Of a stretch of DNA of 5,182 bases, positions 1 to 5,182 are shown in pieces. A program made the translations under genes and the position numbers. How positions within the stretch are numbered: position 1 is the stretch's first letter; every line of letters starts with the position of its first letter. The DNA is from Anaerolineales bacterium (GTDB taxonomy: Bacteria > Chloroflexota > Anaerolineae > 4572-78 > J111), in NCBI GenBank assembly GCA_012032575.1, contig JAAUSP010000558.1, forward strand, positions 1 to 5,182, given 5' to 3'. Under the pieces are notes generated by a model that saw only the letters and a list, made by a program, of their open reading frames with translations, ran no database searches and had not been told where the DNA came from.

Positions 1-273
1 GAAAAACGACCCGCTACTTCCACTCAACAAGAGCTCGAACCTTCCTCTGCTCCTGACAATCAAACTCTCTATCACCAACTCCCGCTTGCTGTTTGATCGA
101 AGTAAAACTCATTTTGGTCACACCCAAGTGATTTACTCTGACTGAAACAAACCTCATCACCGGCGCAGAACTGGTCGGGATTTGCCCGGCGATGAAATTC
201 TGCCCGGTTTCTCGGTCAAAGTAGCCGAGTTGTTTGATATTTGAGCCTTACTTCCTTCTGCTGAGAAAATAGT

Positions 274-310
274 TTCTGTAGCGGTCGGACATTGTCCGAC
301 CGCTACAGAA
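274..310. repeat. Perfect 18-bp inverted repeat (REP/hairpin-like palindrome)
   Basis: The arms at 274-291 (TTCTGTAGCGGTCGGACA) and 293-310 are exact reverse complements around a single T at 292. In RNA this would be a very stable hairpin, although a 1-nt spacer means the innermost pairs must open to form a loop. Only four T residues follow (AATTTTC), so it is at best a weak intrinsic terminator for something upstream. The GC-rich, near-symmetric form suits a dispersed intergenic palindrome of the REP type. That class is my inference, because only one copy lies in the window. Confidence 0.85.
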
Positions 311-378
311 TTTTCACGCATCGCGTTGGCGGCGTGCTCAGGCTCGTAAACACTCTTTAGAAAACCAGCTTGGTTCAT

Positions 379-462
379 GTCACTGCGAGACCGAAGGTCG
401 AAGCCGCGTAGCGTCCTTCTCCGGCGGTGGGGATTGCTTCGGCCTGACCGCCTCGCAATGAC
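379..462. repeat. MITE/REP-like 84-nt imperfect inverted repeat (GTCATTGCGAG type)
   Basis: The ends are GTCACTGCGAG (379-389) and CTCGCAATGAC (452-462), complementary except for one base. The similarity continues inward, with about 26 nt at 379-404 pairing imperfectly with 436-462, including GAAGC at 400-404 against GCTTC at 436-440. A small inner hairpin, GACC-GAA-GGTC, lies at 389-399. The right half read on the - strand (GTCATTGCGAGG, then GCCGAAGCAATCCCC) matches a type of dispersed non-coding repeat that I recall from several bacterial genomes. It has no coding capacity and I see no clear target-site duplication. Confidence 0.65.
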
Positions 463-477
463 ATTCTTCAGGAAAAT

Positions 478-506
478 TTGACATCGGAATTTTTTGGCTC
501 TATAAT
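478..506 (+). promoter_or_regulatory. Consensus sigma70 promoter of the regulator gene
   Basis: A perfect -35 box TTGACA (478-483) and a perfect -10 box TATAAT (501-506) are separated by exactly 17 nt. Transcription would begin near 512-514, which is 23-25 nt before the GTG at 537 and 56-58 nt before the GTG at 570. It is the only strong promoter I can see, and it probably serves the regulator and perhaps, by read-through, the transport genes. Confidence 0.85.
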
Positions 507-515
507 ACTTCCGAT
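483..515. promoter_or_regulatory. Candidate operator: inverted repeat bracketing the -10 box
   Basis: ATCGGAA (483-489) and TTCCGAT (509-515) are perfect 7-bp reverse complements 19 nt apart. They lie just after the -35 box and at the likely transcription start, so a protein bound across both would cover the -10 region. Autoregulation is common among DeoR-family genes, so the product of the next gene is the natural candidate. Binding is inferred, since a 7-bp repeat can arise by chance. Confidence 0.35.
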
Positions 516-552
516 TTCTTACGAAACTTTTGGTTTGTGAGATATTTCGAAA
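515..552. promoter_or_regulatory. Candidate DeoR-type operator pair (TTTC/GAAA motifs)
   Basis: TTTC-TTAC-GAAA at 515-526 and TTTCGAAA at 545-552 are two TTTC/GAAA dyads whose centres are 28 nt apart, just downstream of the expected transcription start. TTTC-rich or TTCG/CGAA-containing operators are known for DeoR-family members such as AgaR and GlpR. A related ACGAAAC word at 521-527 recurs inverted as GTTTCGT at 1346-1352, ahead of the transport genes. The words are short, so this is only suggestive. Confidence 0.25.
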
Positions 553-1340
553 GCTACGCTGGGGTGGCCGTGGGCAAAGAACATCGCCTGGCTGAACGAA
601 GAAAAGATATTCTGACCGTCCTGGAGCAGGAAGGCCAGCTTTCCGTTTTGGATTTGAGCGCTCGCTTCGAGGTATCGGAAGTGACCATCCGCCAGGATTT
701 GCAGGCTTTGAGTGAGCAGGGCCTCCTGCTGCGCACCCGCGGCCGCGCGGTTGCCACCAGCGCCATGCCCGAATTTTCCTTCGACGTGCGCCAGCAGCAA
801 TATTCAACCCAAAAAGTCCACATCGGCCAGGCCGCCGCCCGGCTGGTGAACGCCGGCGACACCATTATCCTCGATGCCAGCACCACTGCTCAAGCCATGA
901 TCCCCTATCTCAAAAATTTATCCGAACTGACCGTTATCACCAACGGCCTCAAAGCCGCCATCAGCCTGCTCGACTCACCGCAGATTCAGGTTATTTTGCC
1001 CGGTGGTAATTTGCGCCGTGAGTCCATCTCGCTCATTGGCCGGATGCAGGATGATCTGCTGGCCGGGGTCAATGTGCAACTGGGGTTTTTTGGCGCACGC
1101 GGGCTAACGCTTGAAGAGGGCCTGACCGATGTCAACCTCAACGAAGTCACCATGAAAGCGGCGATGGTCGCCCGCTGCCGCCGGGTGGTCGGCCTGGTTG
1201 ACTCCCGCAAATGGGGCAATGTCGCCGCCGCCACCTTTGCCCGTTTGGACCAACTGGACCTGCTCATCACCGACTCTGACGTGCCCCCGGAGATGCTCGC
1301 TCAGGTCCGGCAGCAGCAGGTTGAAGTGGTGGTGGTGTAA
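537..1340 (+). CDS. DeoR-family transcriptional regulator, probably controls the sugar ABC operon
   Basis: This is a DNA-binding repressor or activator of sugar metabolism. An N-terminal winged helix-turn-helix spans residues 20-75. Its recognition-helix signature SEVTIRQDL (47-55) fits the DeoR pattern, and LLLRTRGRAV follows. A C-terminal DeoR sensor domain covers about 91-245, with ILDASTTAQAM (111-121), VITNGL (133-138), LPGGNLRRES (154-163), the GARGLTLEEGL loop (186-196), K207 and VDSRKWG (221-227). Such domains usually bind a phosphorylated sugar or pathway intermediate. The listed start is GTG 537, which has no Shine-Dalgarno sequence. GTG 564 or 570 would give a 256-258-residue protein starting just before the conserved ERRKDIL, closer to the family norm, and would leave both TTTC/GAAA dyads untranslated. 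Its position before a rhamnose-type transporter suggests a RhaR-like role, as with the DeoR-type RhaR of rhizobial rhamnose clusters, but the specificity is inferred. Confidence 0.93.
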   Translation: MRYFESYAGVAVGKEHRLAERRKDILTVLEQEGQLSVLDLSARFEVSEVTIRQDLQALSEQGLLLRTRGRAVATSAMPEFSFDVRQQQYSTQKVHIGQAAARLVNAGDTIILDASTTAQAMIPYLKNLSELTVITNGLKAAISLLDSPQIQVILPGGNLRRESISLIGRMQDDLLAGVNVQLGFFGARGLTLEEGLTDVNLNEVTMKAAMVARCRRVVGLVDSRKWGNVAAATFARLDQLDLLITDSDVPPEMLAQVRQQQVEVVVV

Positions 1341-1363
1341 AACCGGTTTCGTCAAATAATTCA

Positions 1364-1421
1364 GGAGATTGGAGATTGGAGATTCAGGCTAATAATCTCC
1401 AATCTCCAATCTCTAATCTCC
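1364..1421. repeat. Heptad repeats (GGAGATT)3 / (AATCTCY)4 forming a long hairpin
   Basis: Three tandem GGAGATT units (1364-1384) are followed, after the 9-nt loop CAGGCTAAT (1385-1393), by AATCTCC, AATCTCC, AATCTCT and AATCTCC (1394-1421). The first three right-hand units pair with all three left-hand units over 21 positions, with a single G-T at the outer end. In mRNA this hairpin would end about 30 nt before the ATPase start. No U-run follows, so it does not look like a classic terminator. It could slow read-through, protect mRNA ends or be a passive dispersed repeat. Heptad tracts of this kind recur in some bacterial intergenic regions. Confidence 0.85.
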
Positions 1422-1445
1422 ACCCAGCAAGTAGCAGACATAATT

Positions 1446-2953
1446 ATGGCGAATAATCCAATCCTTGAAATGACCCACATTAGTAAATCCTTCGCCGGGG
1501 TGCATGCCCTGCGGGATGTGCAGTTTGACCTGCTGCCCGGCGAAGTGCATGCCCTGCTCGGCGAAAATGGGGCGGGCAAATCAACCCTGATTAAAATTAT
1601 CACCGGGGTTCACCACCCCGATACCGGCGAAATTCAGCTCAACGGCCAGGCCGTGAACTTTGCCAATCCCCTCGAAGCCCGCCAGCGGGGCATTGCCGCC
1701 ATCTACCAGGAGCCGAGCCTCTTCCCCGATTTGGACATCGCCGAGAACATTTTTGTGGGCCGCCAACCGACCCGCCCCGGCGGGCAGGTGGCCTGGGGCA
1801 ACATGTACCGCGAAGCGACCACGCTGCTTTCTTCGTTGGGGGTGCAGCTTGACCCTAAAACGAGGGCGCGAAATCTGAGCGTGGCCCAGCAGCAGATGGT
1901 CGAAATTGCGCGGGCGCTGTCCATCCACGCCAAAATATTGATTATGGACGAGCCAACCTCCTCGCTGACCCTGGCCGAGGTGGCCGATTTGTTCCGCATT
2001 ACCCGCCAACTGCGCGAAGCCGGCACGGCCATCGTCTTTATCTCCCATCGCCTCGAAGAACTGTTGGAACTGGCCGACCGGGTCACGGTGCTGCGCGACG
2101 GCGCTTACGTGGACACCCGCTCCATGTCTGACGTAACCACCGAGCGGCTGATCCAGATGATGGTGGGCCGGACCCTGGACGACCTGTTTCCCAAAGTGAC
2201 GGTTGAACCCGGCTCGACGGTATTGCAAGTCGAAAATCTGAGCCGGGCGGGTGTTTTTCAAAATATCTCGTTTGAGTTGCGCCAGGGCGAAATCCTGGGC
2301 ATGGCCGGACTGGTCGGCGCGGGGCGCACCGATGTGGCCCGCGCGATCTTTGGGATTGCTCCGGCTACCGGCGGGACTATCAAAATCAACGGCCAGCCGG
2401 TCCATATTACCAGCCCGCAGCAGGCTATGCGTCTGGGGCTGGCCTACGTGCCGGAGGACCGCCAGCATCACGGCCTGGTGCTGCCGATGGCTATCTGCGA
2501 TAACATCACCCTGCCCATTCTGGCCGAGTTTGCCACGGGCGGCTGGATGGATTACGGCAAAGAACGGCAAAACGCCGGGCAAGCCGCCGTGAAATTGGAG
2601 GTCAAAGCCGCCGGTATCTGGCAAAAGGCCCGCGAGCTTTCGGGCGGCAACCAGCAAAAAGTGGTGCTGGCCAAATGGTTGAACACCCATCCGCGCATTC
2701 TCATTTTGGATGAGCCGACGCGCGGGATTGACGTCGGCACCAAAGCGGCGGTCCACGGCTTGATGAGCCAACTGGCGGCGCAGGGTATGGCGATTTTGAT
2801 GATTTCGTCGGAGCTGCCGGAAGTGCTGGGTATGAGCGACCGCATTCTGGTGATGCGTGAAGGCCACCTGACCGGCGAGTTCAGCCGGGCCGAAGCCACG
2901 CAGGAAAAATTATGGTGGCGGCCACCAAAGCCGTCAATTCAATTCAGGGATGA
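1446..2953 (+). CDS. rhaT: CUT2 sugar ABC transporter ATPase, RhaT/RbsA-like (frameshifted near its 3' end)
   Basis: This cytoplasmic ATPase powers import and carries two nucleotide-binding domains in one chain. NBD1 has Walker [10 protein letters not shown] (39-47), Q-loop Q88, signature LSVAQQQ (144-150), Walker [12 protein letters not shown] (164-174) and switch H201. NBD2 (about 258-480) has the degenerate P-loop GLVGAGRT (288-295), a full signature LSGGNQQK (398-405) and Walker [13 protein letters not shown] (418-429). The altered first signature and second P-loop are usual in RbsA/MglA/RhaT proteins. As read, the frame does not stop: after EATQEK (483-488) it runs into LWWRPPKP and on into the permease. 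Reading one extra A in the A5 run at 2905-2909, or slipping by -1 there, gives [14 protein letters not shown] and TGA 2951-2953. That makes 502 residues, close to the family's roughly 500. Start ATG 1446 lacks a clear Shine-Dalgarno sequence, but the protein begins at the conserved position. Rhamnose specificity comes from the neighbouring permeases. Confidence 0.85.
2946..2950 (+). promoter_or_regulatory. Ribosome binding site of the first permease
   Basis: AGGGA lies 7 nt before ATG 2958, a good Shine-Dalgarno position. It overlaps the end of the ATPase coding region in the restored frame, just before its stop at 2951-2953. This is the usual arrangement for translationally coupled operon genes. 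It decides the permease start and argues that the permease is a separate gene rather than the C-terminal half of a fusion. Confidence 0.7.
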
Positions 2954-2957
2954 CGTT

Positions 2958-3974
2958 ATGACGACACAACCTCTCAAAGCTGAGAAACCCAGCCTTTGGT
3001 TCAGCCTCGCCGCCTCGCGTGAGTCGGGCATTGTAATTTTTATTATCCTGCTGGTGATTTTGGTCAGCCTGCGCAGCGGCTCGGCCTTTTTGAGCTTTGA
3101 TAATTTCCGCGATATTTTGCTGAACATCTCCATCCTGGCGATTGTGGCCTTGGGGCAGACGATGGTTATCGTCACTCGCGGCATTGACCTGTCGGTCAGT
3201 TCGATCATTGGCCTGGTGGCGATGATGGTCGCCTTTACCATCAAGGCCAACCCGGAGCTTTCGCCGGTAATGGCGGTGGTGCTGGGGATGGCGCTGGGCG
3301 CTGTTCTGGGCAGTTTCAACGGCCTGTTGATAACAGTGGGCAAAGTGCCGCCGATTATCGCCACCCTCGGCACGTTGAGTATTTACCGGGGGGCGGTGTT
3401 TATGTACAGCCAGGGCACGTGGATCAATGCTTTTGAGCTACCCCAGCCGTTCAAGTTATTATCAAAAGGTACCCCGTTGGGCCTGCCCAACCTGGTTATT
3501 TTTGCCCTGGTGGTGGCGGTCATTATCTATTATTTCCTCAATTACACCCGCCTGGGCCGCGATATTTACGCCGTCGGCAGTAACCCGGCGGCGGCTGAGG
3601 TGGCCGGCATCCGGGTGCAGCGCATCATCTTCACGGTTTATTTATTATCCGGTCTGTTGAGCGGCCTGGCCGGGGTGTTGTGGGCTTCGCGCTTTGAGTC
3701 GGCCCAAACCAATACCGCCCTCGGTTTCGAGCTGCAAACGGTGGCGGCTTCGGTGGTCGGCGGGGTCAATATTTTTGGCGGCAGCGGCACGGTAACGGGC
3801 GTGCTCCTGGGGGCGTTCTTGTTGGGTATCATCAACAACGCTTTGACCCTGGTGCGGATTTCGCCGTTCTGGCAGTTGGCGGCGCAGGGCTTGCTGATTT
3901 TGCTGGCCGTCGTGGTTGACTCCTTTATCTTGCGCCGTGTGCAGCGCAGCCTGACTGTGAGGAAAACAGCATGA
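2958..3974 (+). CDS. rhaP: CUT2 sugar ABC transporter permease, RhaP-like
   Basis: This is one of the two membrane subunits forming the sugar channel (338 residues). After a polar N-terminus (1-22) come a first helix at about 23-38 and further hydrophobic segments to about 322, ending in a basic cytoplasmic tail (LRRVQRSLTVRK). CUT2 hallmarks are TRGIDLSVSS (73-82), FNGLLI (120-125), PPIIATLGTLSIYRG (131-145), GRDIYAVGSNP (200-210), AGIRV (216-220) and VVGGVNIFGGSGTVTG (267-281). YSQGTWINAFE (150-160) and LGIINNALTLVRISPFWQ (289-306) closely recall the rhizobial rhamnose permease RhaP as I remember it. Start ATG 2958 has an AGGGA site, follows the restored ATPase stop by 4 nt, and opens with MTTQP, much like MTTP of the next gene. 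The stop overlaps the next start (ATGA, 3971-3974), so the two permeases are translationally coupled. It is intact. In the raw frame it is fused to the ATPase. Confidence 0.85.
   Translation: MTTQPLKAEKPSLWFSLAASRESGIVIFIILLVILVSLRSGSAFLSFDNFRDILLNISILAIVALGQTMVIVTRGIDLSVSSIIGLVAMMVAFTIKANPELSPVMAVVLGMALGAVLGSFNGLLITVGKVPPIIATLGTLSIYRGAVFMYSQGTWINAFELPQPFKLLSKGTPLGLPNLVIFALVVAVIIYYFLNYTRLGRDIYAVGSNPAAAEVAGIRVQRIIFTVYLLSGLLSGLAGVLWASRFESAQTNTALGFELQTVAASVVGGVNIFGGSGTVTGVLLGAFLLGIINNALTLVRISPFWQLAAQGLLILLAVVVDSFILRRVQRSLTVRKTA
3959..3963 (+). promoter_or_regulatory. Ribosome binding site of the second permease
   Basis: GAGGA lies 7 nt before ATG 3971, inside the end of the first permease gene. 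Together with the ATGA overlap of stop and start (3971-3974), it fixes the start of the second permease and indicates coupled translation at equal dosage, as expected for a heterodimeric channel. Confidence 0.75.
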
Positions 3975-5182
3975 CAACTCCTATAGCCTCCAAACCCGAA
4001 GGCGCGCCCGAAGCGCCCGCCCGCCTTCTCTCGACCCCGCCCCGTTCGCTGGCTGCTTCGCTGCTACGTTGGGAATGGTTTTTGGTCATCCTGATCGTGA
4101 TCGTCAGTTTTGTCAACAGCCTGATTTCGCCTTTCTTTTTGGAGGCCACCAATCTCTTCCGCACGGCTTCCGACTTTATGGAATTGGGCCTGATGATGCT
4201 GCCGATGGCCTTTATCATTATCACCACCGGCAGTGTGGATTTGGCCGTCGCCTCGACGCTGGGCATGTCGGCCTCATTTATGGGCTGGCTGTTCAACTTT
4301 GGGGTCAATATCTGGGTGGCGGCCGTCGCTGCCCTGCTGCTGGGCACAGTGGCCGGTTTGGTCAATGGGCTGCTGATTACCCGGATCAAACTGCCGGTGC
4401 TGGTTGTCACCCTGGCCACGTTTGCCTTTTACCGGGGGATTGCCTATGTCCTCCTGGGCGACCAGGCTGCGCGTGGCTACCCGGAAGCCTTTACCTACCT
4501 GGGCCAGGGCAAGCTGGGCAGCACGCCGGTGCCCTTTTCGATGCTGTTGTTTGGCATCCTGGCAATTATTTTTGGGCTGGTGCTGCACAAAACCACCTTC
4601 GGCCGGCAGTTGTACGCCATCGGCAGCAACGAAGAAGCCTGCCGCTACTCCGGCGTGCCGGTTGACCGGATCAAGCTCATTATTTTTACCCTGTCCGGGT
4701 TTATGGCCGCCCTGGCCGGGATTGTGCTGGCGGCCCGTTTTGGCAGCACCCGGCCCGACATTGGTACGGGTTTGGAACTGGATGTGATTACGGCGACAGT
4801 GCTCGGTGGGGTTGACATCTCCGGCGGCACCGGCACGATGATCGGCGCAGTGTTGTCGCTTATCCTGATCGGGATACTTCGTTTTGGGATGAGCCTGGTC
4901 AACATCCAGGGGCAGGTGCAGGGTATTGTTATCGGCTTGCTGCTGATTCTGGCGATTTTCTTGCCCCGGCTGGGCCGGTCCATCGGCGGCGGCTTCAAAC
5001 TGAACCAGAGCGCGATGATGGGCAGTGTGGTCGCTCTGGTGGTGGCCCTGCTTTTTGGCGGCTTCTTTTCGTGGTCGCGCAACCTGGTGCTGGTCACTCC
5101 CGAACCCACGCCGGCCCCGCCGACGGCCACGCCGGTTCCTGCTGTGGTGTTGAAACCGACGCCCACGCCGGTCTCATTGCCG
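3971..5182 (+). CDS. rhaQ: CUT2 sugar ABC transporter permease, RhaQ-like, with an unusual C-terminal extension (3' partial)
   Basis: This is the second channel subunit, open from ATG 3971 to the window end (404 codons, no stop seen). A Pro/Ala-rich cytoplasmic N-terminus (1-32) precedes LLRWEWFLVI. CUT2 features follow: TTGSVDLAVAS (85-95, where most relatives have GxIDLSVGS), VNGLLITRIKLPVLVVTLATF (131-151), GRQLYAIGSN (211-220), SGVPVDRIK (227-235) and VLGGVDISGGTGT (277-289). YRGIAYVLLGDQAARGYPEAF (154-174) with GQG closely recalls rhizobial RhaQ from memory, more than RbsC. The normal end would be near LPRLGR (331-336). The protein instead continues with a K/R-bearing stretch, an extra helix AMMGSVVALVVALLFGGFF (348-366) and a Pro/Thr-rich linker from TPEPTPAPP (376) to the edge. 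An added helix would put the tail outside the cell, so a fused extracytoplasmic domain, perhaps a sugar-binding protein, is plausible but unseen. Confidence 0.85.
   Translation, partial: MTTPIASKPEGAPEAPARLLSTPPRSLAASLLRWEWFLVILIVIVSFVNSLISPFFLEATNLFRTASDFMELGLMMLPMAFIIITTGSVDLAVASTLGMSASFMGWLFNFGVNIWVAAVAALLLGTVAGLVNGLLITRIKLPVLVVTLATFAFYRGIAYVLLGDQAARGYPEAFTYLGQGKLGSTPVPFSMLLFGILAIIFGLVLHKTTFGRQLYAIGSNEEACRYSGVPVDRIKLIIFTLSGFMAALAGIVLAARFGSTRPDIGTGLELDVITATVLGGVDISGGTGTMIGAVLSLILIGILRFGMSLVNIQGQVQGIVIGLLLILAIFLPRLGRSIGGGFKLNQSAMMGSVVALVVALLFGGFFSWSRNLVLVTPEPTPAPPTATPVPAVVLKPTPTPVSLP
5096..5182 (+). other. Region encoding a Pro/Thr-rich extracytoplasmic linker
   Basis: Residues 376-404 of the second permease read TPEPTPAPPTATPVP, then PTPTPVSLP. 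The DNA word CCACGCCGG recurs three times, at 5106-5114, 5127-5135 and 5163-5171. Such TP-rich linkers typically tether surface domains to the membrane in Chloroflexota and Gram-positive proteins. Here the linker directly follows the extra membrane helix, so it likely leads to a domain encoded beyond the window. Confidence 0.6.

Larger units (their letters stand above)
1..477. other. Leading region without a convincing gene
   Basis: No recognisable gene lies here. At the left edge three short open stretches compete. One on the + strand reads in from outside and stops at 94-96 (31 codons). Another on the + strand stops at 143-145 (47 codons). One on the - strand runs from an ATG at 157 down to a stop at 14-16 (47 codons). 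None resembles a family I know, so the first 96 or 145 bases may be the tail of an upstream gene, but I cannot choose. From about 160 onward the stretch is dominated by two intergenic palindromic elements, listed separately. It then runs into the regulator promoter. Confidence 0.5.
1446..3974 (+). other. As-read ORF: ATPase-permease fusion of 842 codons, probably a frameshift artefact
   Basis: Taken literally, the sequence has one uninterrupted frame from ATG 1446 to TGA 3972-3974 that joins the ATPase (residues 1-488) to a complete permease (505-842) through a 16-residue linker, [16 protein letters not shown]. The linker looks like neither protein, whereas the same bases in the -1 frame encode a normal ATPase end and stop. 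An automatic gene caller would report this single fused gene. I therefore list the halves separately and treat the fusion as likely a missing base, from sequencing, assembly or real mutation. A genuine fusion or a programmed -1 shift cannot be excluded from one read-out. Confidence 0.7.

Noticed and set aside
1..96. C-terminal tail of an upstream gene on the + strand (31 codons to a TGA)
   Set aside because: Two other frames, one on each strand, are open over a similar or longer span and no family is recognisable, so the coding frame cannot be chosen.
274..462. CRISPR array
   Set aside because: The repeats are single inverted elements of two different types, with no regular direct repeats and spacers and no cas genes nearby.
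157..807. Long open frame on the - strand (216 codons)
   Set aside because: It runs antisense through the intergenic repeats and the DNA-binding domain of the regulator. Its protein is rich in Arg, Ser and Pro with no recognisable domain, so it is a shadow frame.
1364..1421. Rho-independent terminator after the regulator
   Set aside because: The stem is long but AT-balanced, the loop is 9 nt and no T-run follows, so the classic terminator signature is missing.
1581..2867. 428-codon open frame on the - strand opposite the ATPase
   Set aside because: The + strand codes for all expected ABC ATPase motifs. The antisense product is His/Gln/Arg-rich without family features, which is typical of a shadow in GC-rich DNA.
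1446..3974. AI-2 (Lsr) transporter as the identity of the operon
   Set aside because: The gene order (ATPase, permease, permease) would also fit lsrACD, but the QGTWINAFE and GDQAARGYPEAF motifs of the permeases match my memory of RhaP and RhaQ better. The regulator is DeoR-type rather than LsrR (SorC-type), and no other lsr gene is visible.
4069..4665. 198-codon + strand open frame inside the second permease
   Set aside because: It is out of frame with a permease that shows all CUT2 motifs and an upstream ribosome binding site. Its product is Gly/Pro/Cys-rich and unlike any transporter.

Overview
The window carries a sugar-uptake locus, all on the + strand: a DeoR-family regulator followed by a three-gene CUT2 (ribose/rhamnose-type) ABC importer. 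The two membrane subunits resemble the rhizobial rhamnose permeases RhaP and RhaQ as I remember them. An L-rhamnose (or related deoxysugar) transporter is therefore the best guess, by family resemblance rather than proof. The source is probably a GC-rich bacterium of the Chloroflexota (Anaerolineae-like). That rests on the Pro/Thr-rich TPxPTP linker, the palindromic and GTCATTGCGAG-type intergenic repeats and the GGAGATT heptad repeat, and is a soft inference.

Layout. Positions 1-477 hold no convincing gene. They contain a perfect 18-bp-arm palindrome (274-310) and an 84-nt MITE/REP-like inverted repeat (379-462). A consensus sigma70 promoter follows (TTGACA 478-483, 17-nt spacer, TATAAT 501-506), with a 7-bp inverted repeat bracketing the -10 box. 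The DeoR regulator runs 537-1340, though its true start may be GTG 564 or 570. A 105-nt gap then holds heptad repeats that fold into a long hairpin (1364-1414).

The transport genes follow as one tight unit: ATPase (1446 to about 2953), first permease (2958-3974) and second permease (3971 to beyond the window). As read, ATPase and first permease form one 842-codon frame. The evidence favours a one-base deletion in an A-run at 2905-2909. Reading one extra A restores a normal ATPase C-terminus and a stop 4 nt before a permease ATG that has its own Shine-Dalgarno sequence.

How they work together: the ATPase (two nucleotide-binding domains in one chain) would power a heterodimeric channel of the two permeases, and the DeoR protein would sense a phosphorylated sugar or pathway intermediate and control the operon. 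No separate sugar-binding protein is visible. Instead, the second permease continues past its normal end into an extra membrane helix and a Pro/Thr-rich linker predicted to lie outside the cell. It may therefore carry a fused extracytoplasmic domain, perhaps the sugar-binding protein. The window ends before this can be seen, and this is its most interesting open point.
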